This document shows, one piece after another, positions 1 through 5,059 of a stretch of DNA of 6,452 nucleotides. This DNA comes from an uncultured Chloroflexota bacterium (GTDB taxonomy: Bacteria; Chloroflexota; Limnocylindria; Limnocylindrales; CSP1-4), in NCBI GenBank assembly GCA_903928275.1, contig CAIYQJ010000475.1:1-6452 (forward strand). Direction: 5' to 3'. The translations under genes and the position numbers were made by a program. How positions within the stretch are numbered: the first letter of the stretch is position 1; every line of letters begins with the position of its first letter. The notes below the pieces were generated by a model, which worked only from the letters and a program-made list of their open reading frames with translations, was not told the DNA's origin and made no database searches.

Positions 1-1
1 C

Positions 2-763
2 GCCGATGACCTCGCGTGGGTCCACCTGATCCAGCACTCGCTCCTCGTGTTCGTGGGGGCACCGTTCCTCGTGGCGAGCGGCGTGGGCACGCTCGCGCTC
101 CGGGCCGCCTCGCCCGCGACGCGAGACCGCTACCTGTTGCCGCTCCTCCACAGCCGGTTCACGTCCGTGCTCACGTTCCCGCTCGTGGGCTGGCTCGCGA
201 TGATCGCGGTCATGTGGGGCACCCACTACAGCGACGTCTACAACGCCGCGCTGCTCGACCCCACGACGCACGCGCTCGAGCACCTCGCGTTCATGGTGGC
301 TGCGCTCCTGTTCTGGACGCCGATCTTCAGCCCCGACCCCCTCCGCTGGCGGCTGGCCCCCCCGGCGAAGATCCTCTACCTCCTGAGCCAGATGCCGGCG
401 ATGAGCTGGCTCGCGGTATCGATCCTGAATGCGAGCGTGGTGCTCTGGCCGGCGTACCTGGGCCGCTCGATCGCGTTCGGCATGCAACCCCTCGCGGACC
501 AGCAGCTCGCGGGGGCGATCATGTGGGGCCTCGGAGACGGTGCCTTCCTTGTCGCGATGGCGCTCGTGCTCCGAGAGTGGATGCAGGCCGAGGAGGTCGA
601 GGCCGTGCGCGTGGATGCCCGCCTGGAACGTGAGCGCAGCGCACGGGCCGCCATCGACGCGCGGGCCGCCCGGCTCGCAGCCGCCAACGTCGCGGGGACG
701 GCAGCGGCAGGAGCACGTCCCCAGCAGGTTGCGGCGACGCCGACCCCGGGGACCGACCCGTGA
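2..763 (+). CDS. ctaG: caa3-type cytochrome c oxidase assembly protein CtaG, 5' end missing
   Basis: Integral membrane protein of the caa3_CtaG family, needed for formation of active caa3-type cytochrome c oxidase and thought to act in copper handling at the membrane. The reading frame is open from base 2, so the true start lies left of the window and 253 residues are visible. Family signs are the HxxxH element at residues 8-12 (HLIQH), then APFL-like text, the TTHALEHLAF stretch at 88-97 followed by LLFWTPIF, and DQQLAGAIMW at 166-175. About five hydrophobic segments are visible, near 13-33, 56-73, 93-109, 124-150 and 169-191. The last 60 residues are charged and then Ala/Pro-rich, probably a cytoplasmic tail. 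Its TGA overlaps the next gene's GTG by four bases, so the two are translationally coupled. This is not Cox11, which is also called CtaG in proteobacteria. A GTG at 47 is an internal codon, not the start. Confidence 0.85.
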   Translation, partial: ADDLAWVHLIQHSLLVFVGAPFLVASGVGTLALRAASPATRDRYLLPLLHSRFTSVLTFPLVGWLAMIAVMWGTHYSDVYNAALLDPTTHALEHLAFMVAALLFWTPIFSPDPLRWRLAPPAKILYLLSQMPAMSWLAVSILNASVVLWPAYLGRSIAFGMQPLADQQLAGAIMWGLGDGAFLVAMALVLREWMQAEEVEAVRVDARLERERSARAAIDARAARLAAANVAGTAAAGARPQQVAATPTPGTDP

Positions 764-1101
764 CCCGCCGGCTCTACGGCCCGGCCGCGATCCTCGTGGC
801 GCTCGTCCTCGTCGCCGGCTTCGCGCTCGCCGCGTGCGGCTCGTCGAGCAAGGTCGCCACCGGGATCGTCACGGACATCCAGGAGGCCAGCCTCGCGGAT
901 GTGACCGGCTTCACGCTCCGCACGCAGGACGGACAGGATCTCGTCTTCACGATCGGGCGCCTCGAGCTCGACGGGAACGCGTTCAACGCCGGGCACCTGC
1001 AGGTGCACCGACTGTCCGCCCAGCCGATCGCGGTCGCCTACCGCGAGGAGGGCGGGAAGCTCGTGGCGTATCGGCTCGTGGACGCCCCGTGGGCGCAGTG
1101 A
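760..1101 (+). CDS. small lipoprotein of unknown function
   Basis: A 113-residue protein I do not recognise. It begins MTRRLYG, then has a hydrophobic stretch at about 9-25 and a lipobox LAAC with Cys26, so signal peptidase II should cut before Cys26 and leave a lipid-anchored domain of about 88 residues. The mature part has no Cys beyond the anchor and no Met-rich or His-rich cluster, so a metal site is not evident. It alternates short hydrophobic runs (GIVTDI, GFTLRT, LVFTIG, PIAVAY, KLVAYRL) that suggest a small beta-barrel or OB-like fold. That is only an impression. The start is GTG inside the GTGA overlap with ctaG, with a weak GGGGA at 748-752 seven bases before it. Context suggests an accessory role beside CtaG in oxidase assembly or copper handling, by association only. 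It is followed by a gene pointing the other way, so it should end its transcript. Confidence 0.8.
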   Translation: MTRRLYGPAAILVALVLVAGFALAACGSSSKVATGIVTDIQEASLADVTGFTLRTQDGQDLVFTIGRLELDGNAFNAGHLQVHRLSAQPIAVAYREEGGKLVAYRLVDAPWAQ

Positions 1102-1164
1102 ACTCGACGTGTGCGAGCGCCGCGACGCCCACACGCCCGCCCGCGGGCCGAGGCGATCAGCGGC
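1102..1164. other. convergent intergenic spacer
   Basis: These 63 bases separate two genes whose ends face each other. The only structure is a weak 6-base stem, CGTGTG at 1108-1113 with CACACG at 1130-1135 around a 16-base loop, plus a 10-base palindrome at 1139-1148. No T-run follows on either strand. A two-way transcription stop would be expected here, but the sequence does not show a convincing one. Confidence 0.4.
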
Positions 1165-1419
1165 TCAGCGCTTGGCCGCCGCGTCCCGCTCGGCCATCTC
1201 CCGGTCGACCTGGTCGCTCACGCGCTGCTTCTGCCTGGAGCGGCTGCGTCGCACGAGGATCATCCCGATGACCCACGGCCAGAGCCACGCCACGATCGCT
1301 CCGACGACCACCGCGATGAGGTATCCCTTGTTCTGGTCGGCCACGATGCTCGTGCTCGTGATCAGAAGGACGATGAATGTCGCCACCGCGCCGAGCACGA
1401 CTCCGATGAAACGCTGCAC
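1165..1419 (-). CDS. small membrane protein with two transmembrane helices, function unknown
   Basis: An 84-residue protein read from the minus strand, lying alone against the direction of all its neighbours. It has a hydrophobic helix at about 4-20, a short polar link (TSTSIVADQNKGY) and a second helix at about 34-56 that is rich in Val, Ala and Trp (WLWPW). A strongly basic stretch, RRSRSRQKQR, follows at 57-66, and the tail is charged. The positive-inside rule places the C-terminus in the cytoplasm and, with two helices, the N-terminus as well. The start is GTG at 1417-1419, chosen because a perfect AGGAGG sits five bases upstream and the hydrophobic segment begins at once. The frame stays open further upstream to 1731, but that part reads as Arg/Gly/Ala-rich non-coding translation. 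I do not recognise a family. Proteins of this layout are often unannotated membrane accessory proteins. Confidence 0.75.
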   Translation of the reverse strand: MQRFIGVVLGAVATFIVLLITSTSIVADQNKGYLIAVVVGAIVAWLWPWVIGMILVRRSRSRQKQRVSDQVDREMAERDAAAKR

Positions 1420-1424
1420 GCCAC

Positions 1425-1430
1425 CCTCCT
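1425..1430 (-). promoter_or_regulatory. Shine-Dalgarno site of the minus-strand small membrane protein
   Basis: Reads AGGAGG on the minus strand, with a five-base spacer to the GTG at 1417-1419. It is the strongest ribosome binding site in the window and fixes the start of the 84-residue protein against the longer upstream open frame. Confidence 0.8.
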
Positions 1431-1441
1431 GCGAGACCGGT

Positions 1442-1457
1442 TCGCCCGCGCGGGCGA
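1442..1457. repeat. 16-base perfect palindrome in the divergent spacer
   Basis: TCGCCCGCGCGGGCGA is identical to its own reverse complement. It lies 23-38 bases upstream of the minus-strand gene's start and just behind its ribosome binding site, where it could be an operator or a leader hairpin. It is entirely G/C except for the outermost T and A, so part of its symmetry could come from base composition. Confidence 0.55.
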
Positions 1458-1494
1458 CTCTCCCGGTGCGCACAGTGTGGCGCAGTCGCCCGCG
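1449..1494. repeat. 11-base inverted repeat in the divergent spacer
   Basis: CGCGGGCGACT at 1449-1459 is the exact reverse complement of AGTCGCCCGCG at 1484-1494, with 24 bases between. The left arm shares bases with the 16-base palindrome, so the core TCGCCCGCG occurs three times in 53 bases: plus strand at 1442 and 1486, minus strand at 1449-1457. This is a plausible multi-site operator for the two divergent genes, or simply a stem-loop. Confidence 0.5.
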
Positions 1495-1627
1495 GCGCGA
1501 CAGCCCCCATCGGCGCCGGTTCGGCCGGCCCGCTGCCGGCCAGGGGCGCGGCCGCCGGCGACCTCTCGTGACCTCCGGCCCCTCGCCGCGGGCCATCGCG
1601 GCCGGCGGGTCCCGCCGCGTTTGGGCG

Positions 1628-1633
1628 TAGCAT
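1628..1633 (+). promoter_or_regulatory. putative -10 box of a leaderless promoter for the SCO gene
   Basis: TAGCAT fits the TANNNT pattern and ends seven bases before the GTG at 1641, so transcription would begin at or next to the start codon. The seven bases between contain no Shine-Dalgarno sequence, which fits a leaderless message. No clear TTGAC-like -35 element is seen at the usual distance. This box also supports 1641 as the start. Confidence 0.5.
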
Positions 1634-1640
1634 CGCGGTC

Positions 1641-2501
1641 GTGAACGTTCCGGCGCGCTTCGGCGCGCGCGCCCCGCGACCCCCTGCGTCCGCTGCCCAC
1701 CGGCGCCTGCGCGCCTTCGGCATCGCCTCAAGGTGCGTCACCTTGGCCTGCGTCGCGGTGATCCTCGCCGGCTGCGTCGCGGCCGGCACGCCGCTGCCGA
1801 CGCTGCGGCCGCTCCCCTCGGGCGCGGCCTCGGGTGGCGGGCAGGCGGGTGCGGGGGCCGGCGTCGGCGGGGGAGCGGCAGCCACCGCACGAGCGGTCAC
1901 GCCGGGCGCCACCGCGCCGAACCCGCGCGGGCCCGGCCTCGGCCTCCCGAGCCCCGGGGCCTCACTCCCGGCGCCGATCCTCATCCTGCCGCCGGCGATG
2001 GCCCCGCCGTTGTGGCTGGCACGGGCGGACACCGGCGCCATGTTCGACTGGAACTCCATGCGCGGGAATCCCACGATCCTGTACTTCGGCTACACCCACT
2101 GCCCGGACGTCTGCCCTGCCGCGCTCGGCGTCATCCGTGACGCGGTCGCGAAGGCCGGCGTGCCGGTCCAGGTCGTGTTCGTCACGGTGGACCCCACCCG
2201 CGACACGCCCGACGTGCTCAAGGACTATCTCGGCTACTTCGGCCAGGGCTGGATCGGCCTGTCCGGCTCGGACGGGATCACCCACCAGGCGATCGAGCTG
2301 TACGGCGGCAACTACCAGAAGCTCACCACCGCGACCGCGGCGCCCGCCGCCTCGGCGTCCGGCTCGGTCCCGGCCTACGCCGTGGGCCACACCACGGACA
2401 TCTACCTCATCGACCAGCAGGGCAACTGGATCGAGACGTTCCCGTTCGGGTCGTCCAGCGACCAGGTGATCACCGGGCTGCGGGCGATCTCCGGAAGCTG
2501 A
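1641..2501 (+). CDS. sco: SCO1/SenC-family copper-binding lipoprotein
   Basis: A 286-residue thioredoxin-fold protein of the SCO1/SenC/PrrC family, which delivers copper to, or reduces the cysteines of, the CuA site of cytochrome c oxidase subunit II on the outer face of the membrane. The copper ligands are all present: CPDVC with Cys154 and Cys158, and His250 in VGHTTDIYLID. The family text ILYFGYTHCPDVCP (146-159) and VFVTVDPTRDTPDVLKDYL (179-197) is clear. An Arg-rich N-region precedes a hydrophobic stretch at about 33-44 and the lipobox LAGC with Cys45, so a lipid anchor is likely. Residues about 47-110 are a Gly/Ala/Pro-rich linker that should hold the domain away from the membrane. An Ala/Ser-rich insert (about 230-243) sits just before the His. 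The GTG start has no Shine-Dalgarno but a well placed TANNNT box. The PCu(A)C gene follows after 69 bases. Confidence 0.92.
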   Translation: MNVPARFGARAPRPPASAAHRRLRAFGIASRCVTLACVAVILAGCVAAGTPLPTLRPLPSGAASGGGQAGAGAGVGGGAAATARAVTPGATAPNPRGPGLGLPSPGASLPAPILILPPAMAPPLWLARADTGAMFDWNSMRGNPTILYFGYTHCPDVCPAALGVIRDAVAKAGVPVQVVFVTVDPTRDTPDVLKDYLGYFGQGWIGLSGSDGITHQAIELYGGNYQKLTTATAAPAASASGSVPAYAVGHTTDIYLIDQQGNWIETFPFGSSSDQVITGLRAISGS

Positions 2502-2509
2502 GGCCCTTC

Positions 2510-2523
2510 GGCGGTCGGCCGCC
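2510..2523 (+). terminator. weak stem-loop just after the SCO gene
   Basis: GGCGG and CCGCC pair around a TCGG loop, beginning eight bases after the SCO stop codon. There is no T-run after it and the stem is only five pairs. It may be a weak attenuator or a 3'-end stabiliser. It does not argue strongly against co-transcription with the PCu(A)C gene. Confidence 0.25.
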
Positions 2524-2531
2524 CGCCCATC

Positions 2532-2548
2532 ACCGCGGACCACGCGGT
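2532..2548 (+). other. 6-pair stem-loop in the leader of the PCu(A)C gene
   Basis: ACCGCG and CGCGGT pair perfectly around the loop GACCA, and the stem ends nine bases before the Shine-Dalgarno site of the next gene. It could modulate translation or protect a processed 5' end. It does not mask the ribosome binding site itself. Confidence 0.3.
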
Positions 2549-2556
2549 CACGAGCC

Positions 2557-2563
2557 AGGGGAG
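2557..2563 (+). promoter_or_regulatory. Shine-Dalgarno site of the PCu(A)C gene
   Basis: AGGGGAG lies seven bases before the ATG at 2571. It is a good ribosome binding site and contrasts with the leaderless look of the SCO gene before it and the ABC ATPase gene after it. This fits an internal position in an SCO-PCu(A)C transcript. Confidence 0.65.
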
Positions 2564-2570
2564 ACCATCC

Positions 2571-3104
2571 ATGCGCACCGTCCCGATCCGCACCGCCCTC
2601 GTCGCGGCTGTCGCACTTGCCGTCGTCGCCGGCTGCTCGGGCTCCGGCGCGTCGCCGGCCGCCTCGACCGTCGCGTCCATGACGGCCGCGTCGGCCGCCC
2701 CGTCCGCGGCCACCGGCGGCGCGATGACGATCCAGGGTGCGTGGGCCCGCGAGACGCCTCCCGGCACGACCGAGACGGCCGTGTACATGACGATCACGAA
2801 CGGCACCGGCGCGGACGACGCGCTCGTGTCGGCGTCCTCGCCGGCGGGAGCGGCAGGGGTCCACGAGGTCGTCGCTGTGGGCTCCGGCGACCCGATGGCG
2901 AGCGCCGGGCCGATGATGGCGATGCAGCCGGTGGCCAGCGTGCCGATCCCGGCGGGCACGACCCTCGAGCTCAGGCCCGGCAGCTTCCACATCATGATCA
3001 CCGACCTGAAGGCGCCGCTGAAGGCGGGGTCGACGATCGAGGTCACCCTCACCTTCCAGTCCGCGCCGCCGGTGACGGTGACCGCGGAGGTCCGCGCCGC
3101 GTAG
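2571..3104 (+). CDS. PCu(A)C-family copper chaperone lipoprotein
   Basis: A 177-residue extracytoplasmic Cu(I) chaperone of the PCu(A)C (DUF461) family, which supplies copper for the CuA centre of cytochrome oxidase, often together with SCO. A hydrophobic signal at about 7-20 leads to the lipobox VAGC with Cys22, then an Ala/Ser/Thr linker to about residue 50. The domain opens with IQGAWARETPPG (54-65) and runs to LTFQSAPPVTV. The copper motif is usually H-X10-M-X21-H-X-M. Here the second half is exact, Met118 to His140 with 21 residues between, then Met142. The first His is His98, which leaves 19 residues instead of 10 before Met118. The extra nine residues, around GSGDPMASAG, add another Met at 109, which happens to stand 11 positions after His98. 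Start ATG has a good Shine-Dalgarno. The stop lies inside a strong hairpin. Confidence 0.92.
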   Translation: MRTVPIRTALVAAVALAVVAGCSGSGASPAASTVASMTAASAAPSAATGGAMTIQGAWARETPPGTTETAVYMTITNGTGADDALVSASSPAGAAGVHEVVAVGSGDPMASAGPMMAMQPVASVPIPAGTTLELRPGSFHIMITDLKAPLKAGSTIEVTLTFQSAPPVTVTAEVRAA

Positions 3105-3111
3105 CGGCGCG
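3093..3111 (+). terminator. 8-pair GC hairpin over the PCu(A)C stop codon
   Basis: CGCGCCGC at 3093-3100 and GCGGCGCG at 3104-3111 pair perfectly around the three-base loop GTA. The TAG stop at 3102-3104 falls in the loop and the first base of the right arm. No T-run follows, so it is not a textbook intrinsic terminator, though GC hairpins without a T-run are proposed to act as terminators in high-GC genomes. It sits between the copper genes and the ABC operon, where a transcript end would make sense given the promoter-like box at 3144. Confidence 0.4.
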
Positions 3112-3143
3112 AGGCGCGCGGCCCAGAGAGGACCGCGTTCCGG

Positions 3144-3149
3144 TACCCT
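3144..3149 (+). promoter_or_regulatory. putative -10 box for the ABC operon, possibly leaderless
   Basis: TACCCT fits TANNNT and ends nine bases before the ATG at 3159. No Shine-Dalgarno occurs in those nine bases, and the purine run AGAGAGGA at about 3125-3132 is too far away to serve. The spacing is slightly long for a start exactly at the ATG, so a leader of zero to three bases is likely. No clear -35 element is seen. Confidence 0.45.
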
Positions 3150-3158
3150 CGATGCTGC

Positions 3159-4097
3159 ATGCCGCTCATCGAGACCCACGAGCTGACCAAGCGCTACCCG
3201 GGCGTCACCGCGCTCGACGCGCTCAGCGTGGCGATCGAGCCCGGGATCGTGGGGCTAGTCGGCGCGAACGGCGCCGGCAAGAGCACGCTGCTGAAGATCC
3301 TCCTCGGCCTCCTGGAACCCACGGGGGGCTCTGCCGAGGTCCTCGGCATGGACACGCGCCACGAGGGGACGCGGATCCGCGCCGCCGTGGGCTACATGCC
3401 GGAGCACGACTGCCTCCCGCCGGACCTGACCGCGACCGACTTCGTCACGCACATGGGCCGCATGAGCGGCCTCCCGGCCGCCGCATCCCGGGAGCGGACG
3501 GCCGACGTCCTCCGACACGTGGGCCTGTACGAGGAGCGCTACCGGCAGATCGGGACGTACTCCACCGGCATGAAGCAGCGCGTGAAGCTGGCGCAGGCGC
3601 TCGCGCACGACCCCCGCGTTCTCTTCCTCGACGAGCCCACGAACGGCCTCGACCCGGCCGGCCGCGAGGAGATGCTCGAGCTCGTGCGGCGGACCGGTAC
3701 CGAGTTCGGGATCACCGTGATCGTCAGCTCGCACCTCCTCGGCGAGATCGAGCGGGTGTGCGACTTCCTCGTGGCGATCGACGCCGGCCATCTCCTCCGC
3801 GCCGCGCCACTCGCCTCGTTCACGGAGCTCACGAACGTCCTCTCGGTGGAGGTGGAGGAGGGGAGCGACGAGCTCGTCGCCGCCCTGGTCGCGGGCGGCT
3901 TCACTGCGCACGTGGACGGCCACCTGGTCCTCGTCGCGGTCGACGCATCCGGCTCTGCCGGCGCGGCCCCGTACGATGCCGTCCGCGACGCGGTCGCCGA
4001 GATGGGGCTGGGCCTCATCCGGATCGAGCAGCGCCGCCACTCCCTCGAAGACCTGTTCCGCGACGCCGTCGAGCTGCCCGCCGGGACCGCCGCATGA
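3159..4097 (+). CDS. ABC-2 type transporter, ATP-binding protein (first unit)
   Basis: A 312-residue cytoplasmic ATPase that should drive the membrane partner encoded next to it. Motifs in order are Walker A GANGAGKST (35-43, Lys41), a Q-loop position occupied by Glu in GYMPEHD (Glu82), the signature YSTGMKQR (134-141), Walker B VLFLDEP (154-160, Asp158, Glu159), the D-loop NGLD (162-165) and the H-loop His192 in SSHL. A C-terminal part of about 110 residues follows and ends in RRHSLEDLF (292-300), the usual tail of ATPases paired with ABC-2 permeases. Glu in the Q-loop is common in this subgroup. Length is normal for the family. The stop overlaps the permease start by four bases (ATGA). Substrate cannot be told from the ATPase. 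Drug, lipid, polysaccharide or metal-site maturation roles are all known in the superfamily. Confidence 0.93.
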   Translation: MPLIETHELTKRYPGVTALDALSVAIEPGIVGLVGANGAGKSTLLKILLGLLEPTGGSAEVLGMDTRHEGTRIRAAVGYMPEHDCLPPDLTATDFVTHMGRMSGLPAAASRERTADVLRHVGLYEERYRQIGTYSTGMKQRVKLAQALAHDPRVLFLDEPTNGLDPAGREEMLELVRRTGTEFGITVIVSSHLLGEIERVCDFLVAIDAGHLLRAAPLASFTELTNVLSVEVEEGSDELVAALVAGGFTAHVDGHLVLVAVDASGSAGAAPYDAVRDAVAEMGLGLIRIEQRRHSLEDLFRDAVELPAGTAA

Positions 4098-5059
4098 GCG
4101 GGCCGACGGGCAGGGATGAGGCCACGACCCCGGGCGGAGGCGCCACGACTCCGGGCGGAGGCGCCGCGGGCCCCGGTGGCGCGATCTACGACATCGGGTA
4201 CCGCGGGTACGAGGGGCCGCGCCTGCGCCGCCCGCAGGCCGTCCGCACCCTCGTCGCCCACACGGTCCGCGGCGCGTACGGGATCGGGCGCGGCGGGCGG
4301 TCCAAGGTCGTCCCGTTCGGCCTGCTCGTCCTCCTGCTCATCCCGGCCATCGTCAGCCTGGGTCTCAGCGGGTTGGTGGGCCCGGCCGGCCAACGTTTCG
4401 ACCCGATCCGGTACGAGAGCTACTACTCGGTCACGCAGACGATCCTCTTCCTCTTCATCGCGGCGCAGGCTCCCGAGCTCGTGGGACCGGACCAGCGCAA
4501 CCGCGTCCTTCCGCTCTACTTCAGCCGGCCCATCCTCCGCTCCGACTACGCGTTCGCCAAGCTCCTCGCCCTCTTCGTCGCCCTCCTCCTCTTCACGCTC
4601 GCGCCGCAGGCGCTCCTCTTCACGGGCCGGGTCCTCCAGGCGTCCGACATCTCGACCGGCCTGTCGGCCAACCTTCCCGACGTCCTGCCGATCCTCGCCA
4701 GCGCGATCGCGATCTCCGCGCTGTTCGCCGCGCTCGGCCTGACGATCTCCGCCTTCACGCCGCGGCGCGCGTACGCGACGGCCGTGATCATCGGGGTCTT
4801 CATCGCCAGCAACGCGATCGGCGGGATCCTCTACGCGGTGCTCCGCGGCGAGGCGCGCCGGTGGGTGGCGCTCCTGTCGATCGACACGATCCTCACCGGC
4901 CTCACGTCGTTCCTCTTCTCCACCCCGACCGCCGACATCCCCAGCCCCATCGTCAAGCGGGCGGACCTGCCGGGTCTCGTGTACATCGTCGCGACGCTCG
5001 TCGTCGTCCTCGCGATGGTGGGGCTGCTGTTCCGCCGCTACCACACGGTCGAGGCGTGA
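4094..5059 (+). CDS. ABC-2 type transporter, permease (first unit)
   Basis: A 321-residue membrane protein that should pair with the ATPase just upstream. After a soluble Gly/Pro/Thr-rich lead of about 30 residues comes AIYDIGYRGYEGPRLRR (30-46), the N-terminal element of a known group of ABC-2 permeases. About six membrane segments follow, near 73-95, 113-130, 153-177, 197-220, 227-249 and 293-313. The cytoplasmic loop after the second has PDQRNRVLPLYFSRPILRSDYAFAK (132-156), which matches the family's conserved loop with the pattern R..ll.sRPi.R..y..aK. The start ATG lies in the ATGA overlap with the ATPase gene, so translation is coupled. The lead contains a tandem 7-residue repeat, ATTPGGG twice, from a 21-base DNA repeat. 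The frame is open a long way upstream, but that part is a shadow of the two preceding genes. Substrate unknown. Confidence 0.88.
   Translation: MSGPTGRDEATTPGGGATTPGGGAAGPGGAIYDIGYRGYEGPRLRRPQAVRTLVAHTVRGAYGIGRGGRSKVVPFGLLVLLLIPAIVSLGLSGLVGPAGQRFDPIRYESYYSVTQTILFLFIAAQAPELVGPDQRNRVLPLYFSRPILRSDYAFAKLLALFVALLLFTLAPQALLFTGRVLQASDISTGLSANLPDVLPILASAIAISALFAALGLTISAFTPRRAYATAVIIGVFIASNAIGGILYAVLRGEARRWVALLSIDTILTGLTSFLFSTPTADIPSPIVKRADLPGLVYIVATLVVVLAMVGLLFRRYHTVEA
4121..4162 (+). repeat. 21-base tandem repeat, two copies, inside the permease gene
   Basis: Copies at 4121-4141 and 4142-4162 differ at one base only (C at 4129, T at 4150). They encode a heptad, ATTPGGG in the protein frame, repeated exactly. 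A third, decayed copy may follow, where the protein reads AAGPGGA. Being in frame and in a flexible lead, copy number could change without breaking the permease. Confidence 0.75.

Noticed and set aside
1108..1148. Possible two-way terminator between the convergent genes
   Set aside because: Only a 6-pair stem with a 16-base loop and a short palindrome, with no T-run on either strand. Too weak to call.
1420..1731. Upstream extension of the minus-strand small protein to a 188-residue reading
   Set aside because: The extra part is Arg/Gly/Ala/Pro-rich, runs into the start of the SCO gene on the other strand, and ignores the strong AGGAGG-GTG start at 1417-1430.
1962..3179. Minus-strand open frame of 405 residues
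   Set aside because: Antisense to the SCO and PCu(A)C genes, with Arg/Gly/Asp/His-rich, motif-free text. Not a gene.
3402..3407. Glu instead of Gln at the Q-loop in both ATPases (also near 5389-5391)
   Set aside because: GY.PE-type text is common in ATPases paired with ABC-2 permeases, so this is not a defect or novelty.
2741..4093. A frame open from 2741 into the first permease, giving a 772-residue reading in total
   Set aside because: The part before 4094 overlaps the PCu(A)C and ATPase genes and reads as Arg/Gly/Asp/His-rich text without motifs. The permease starts at the ATGA overlap.
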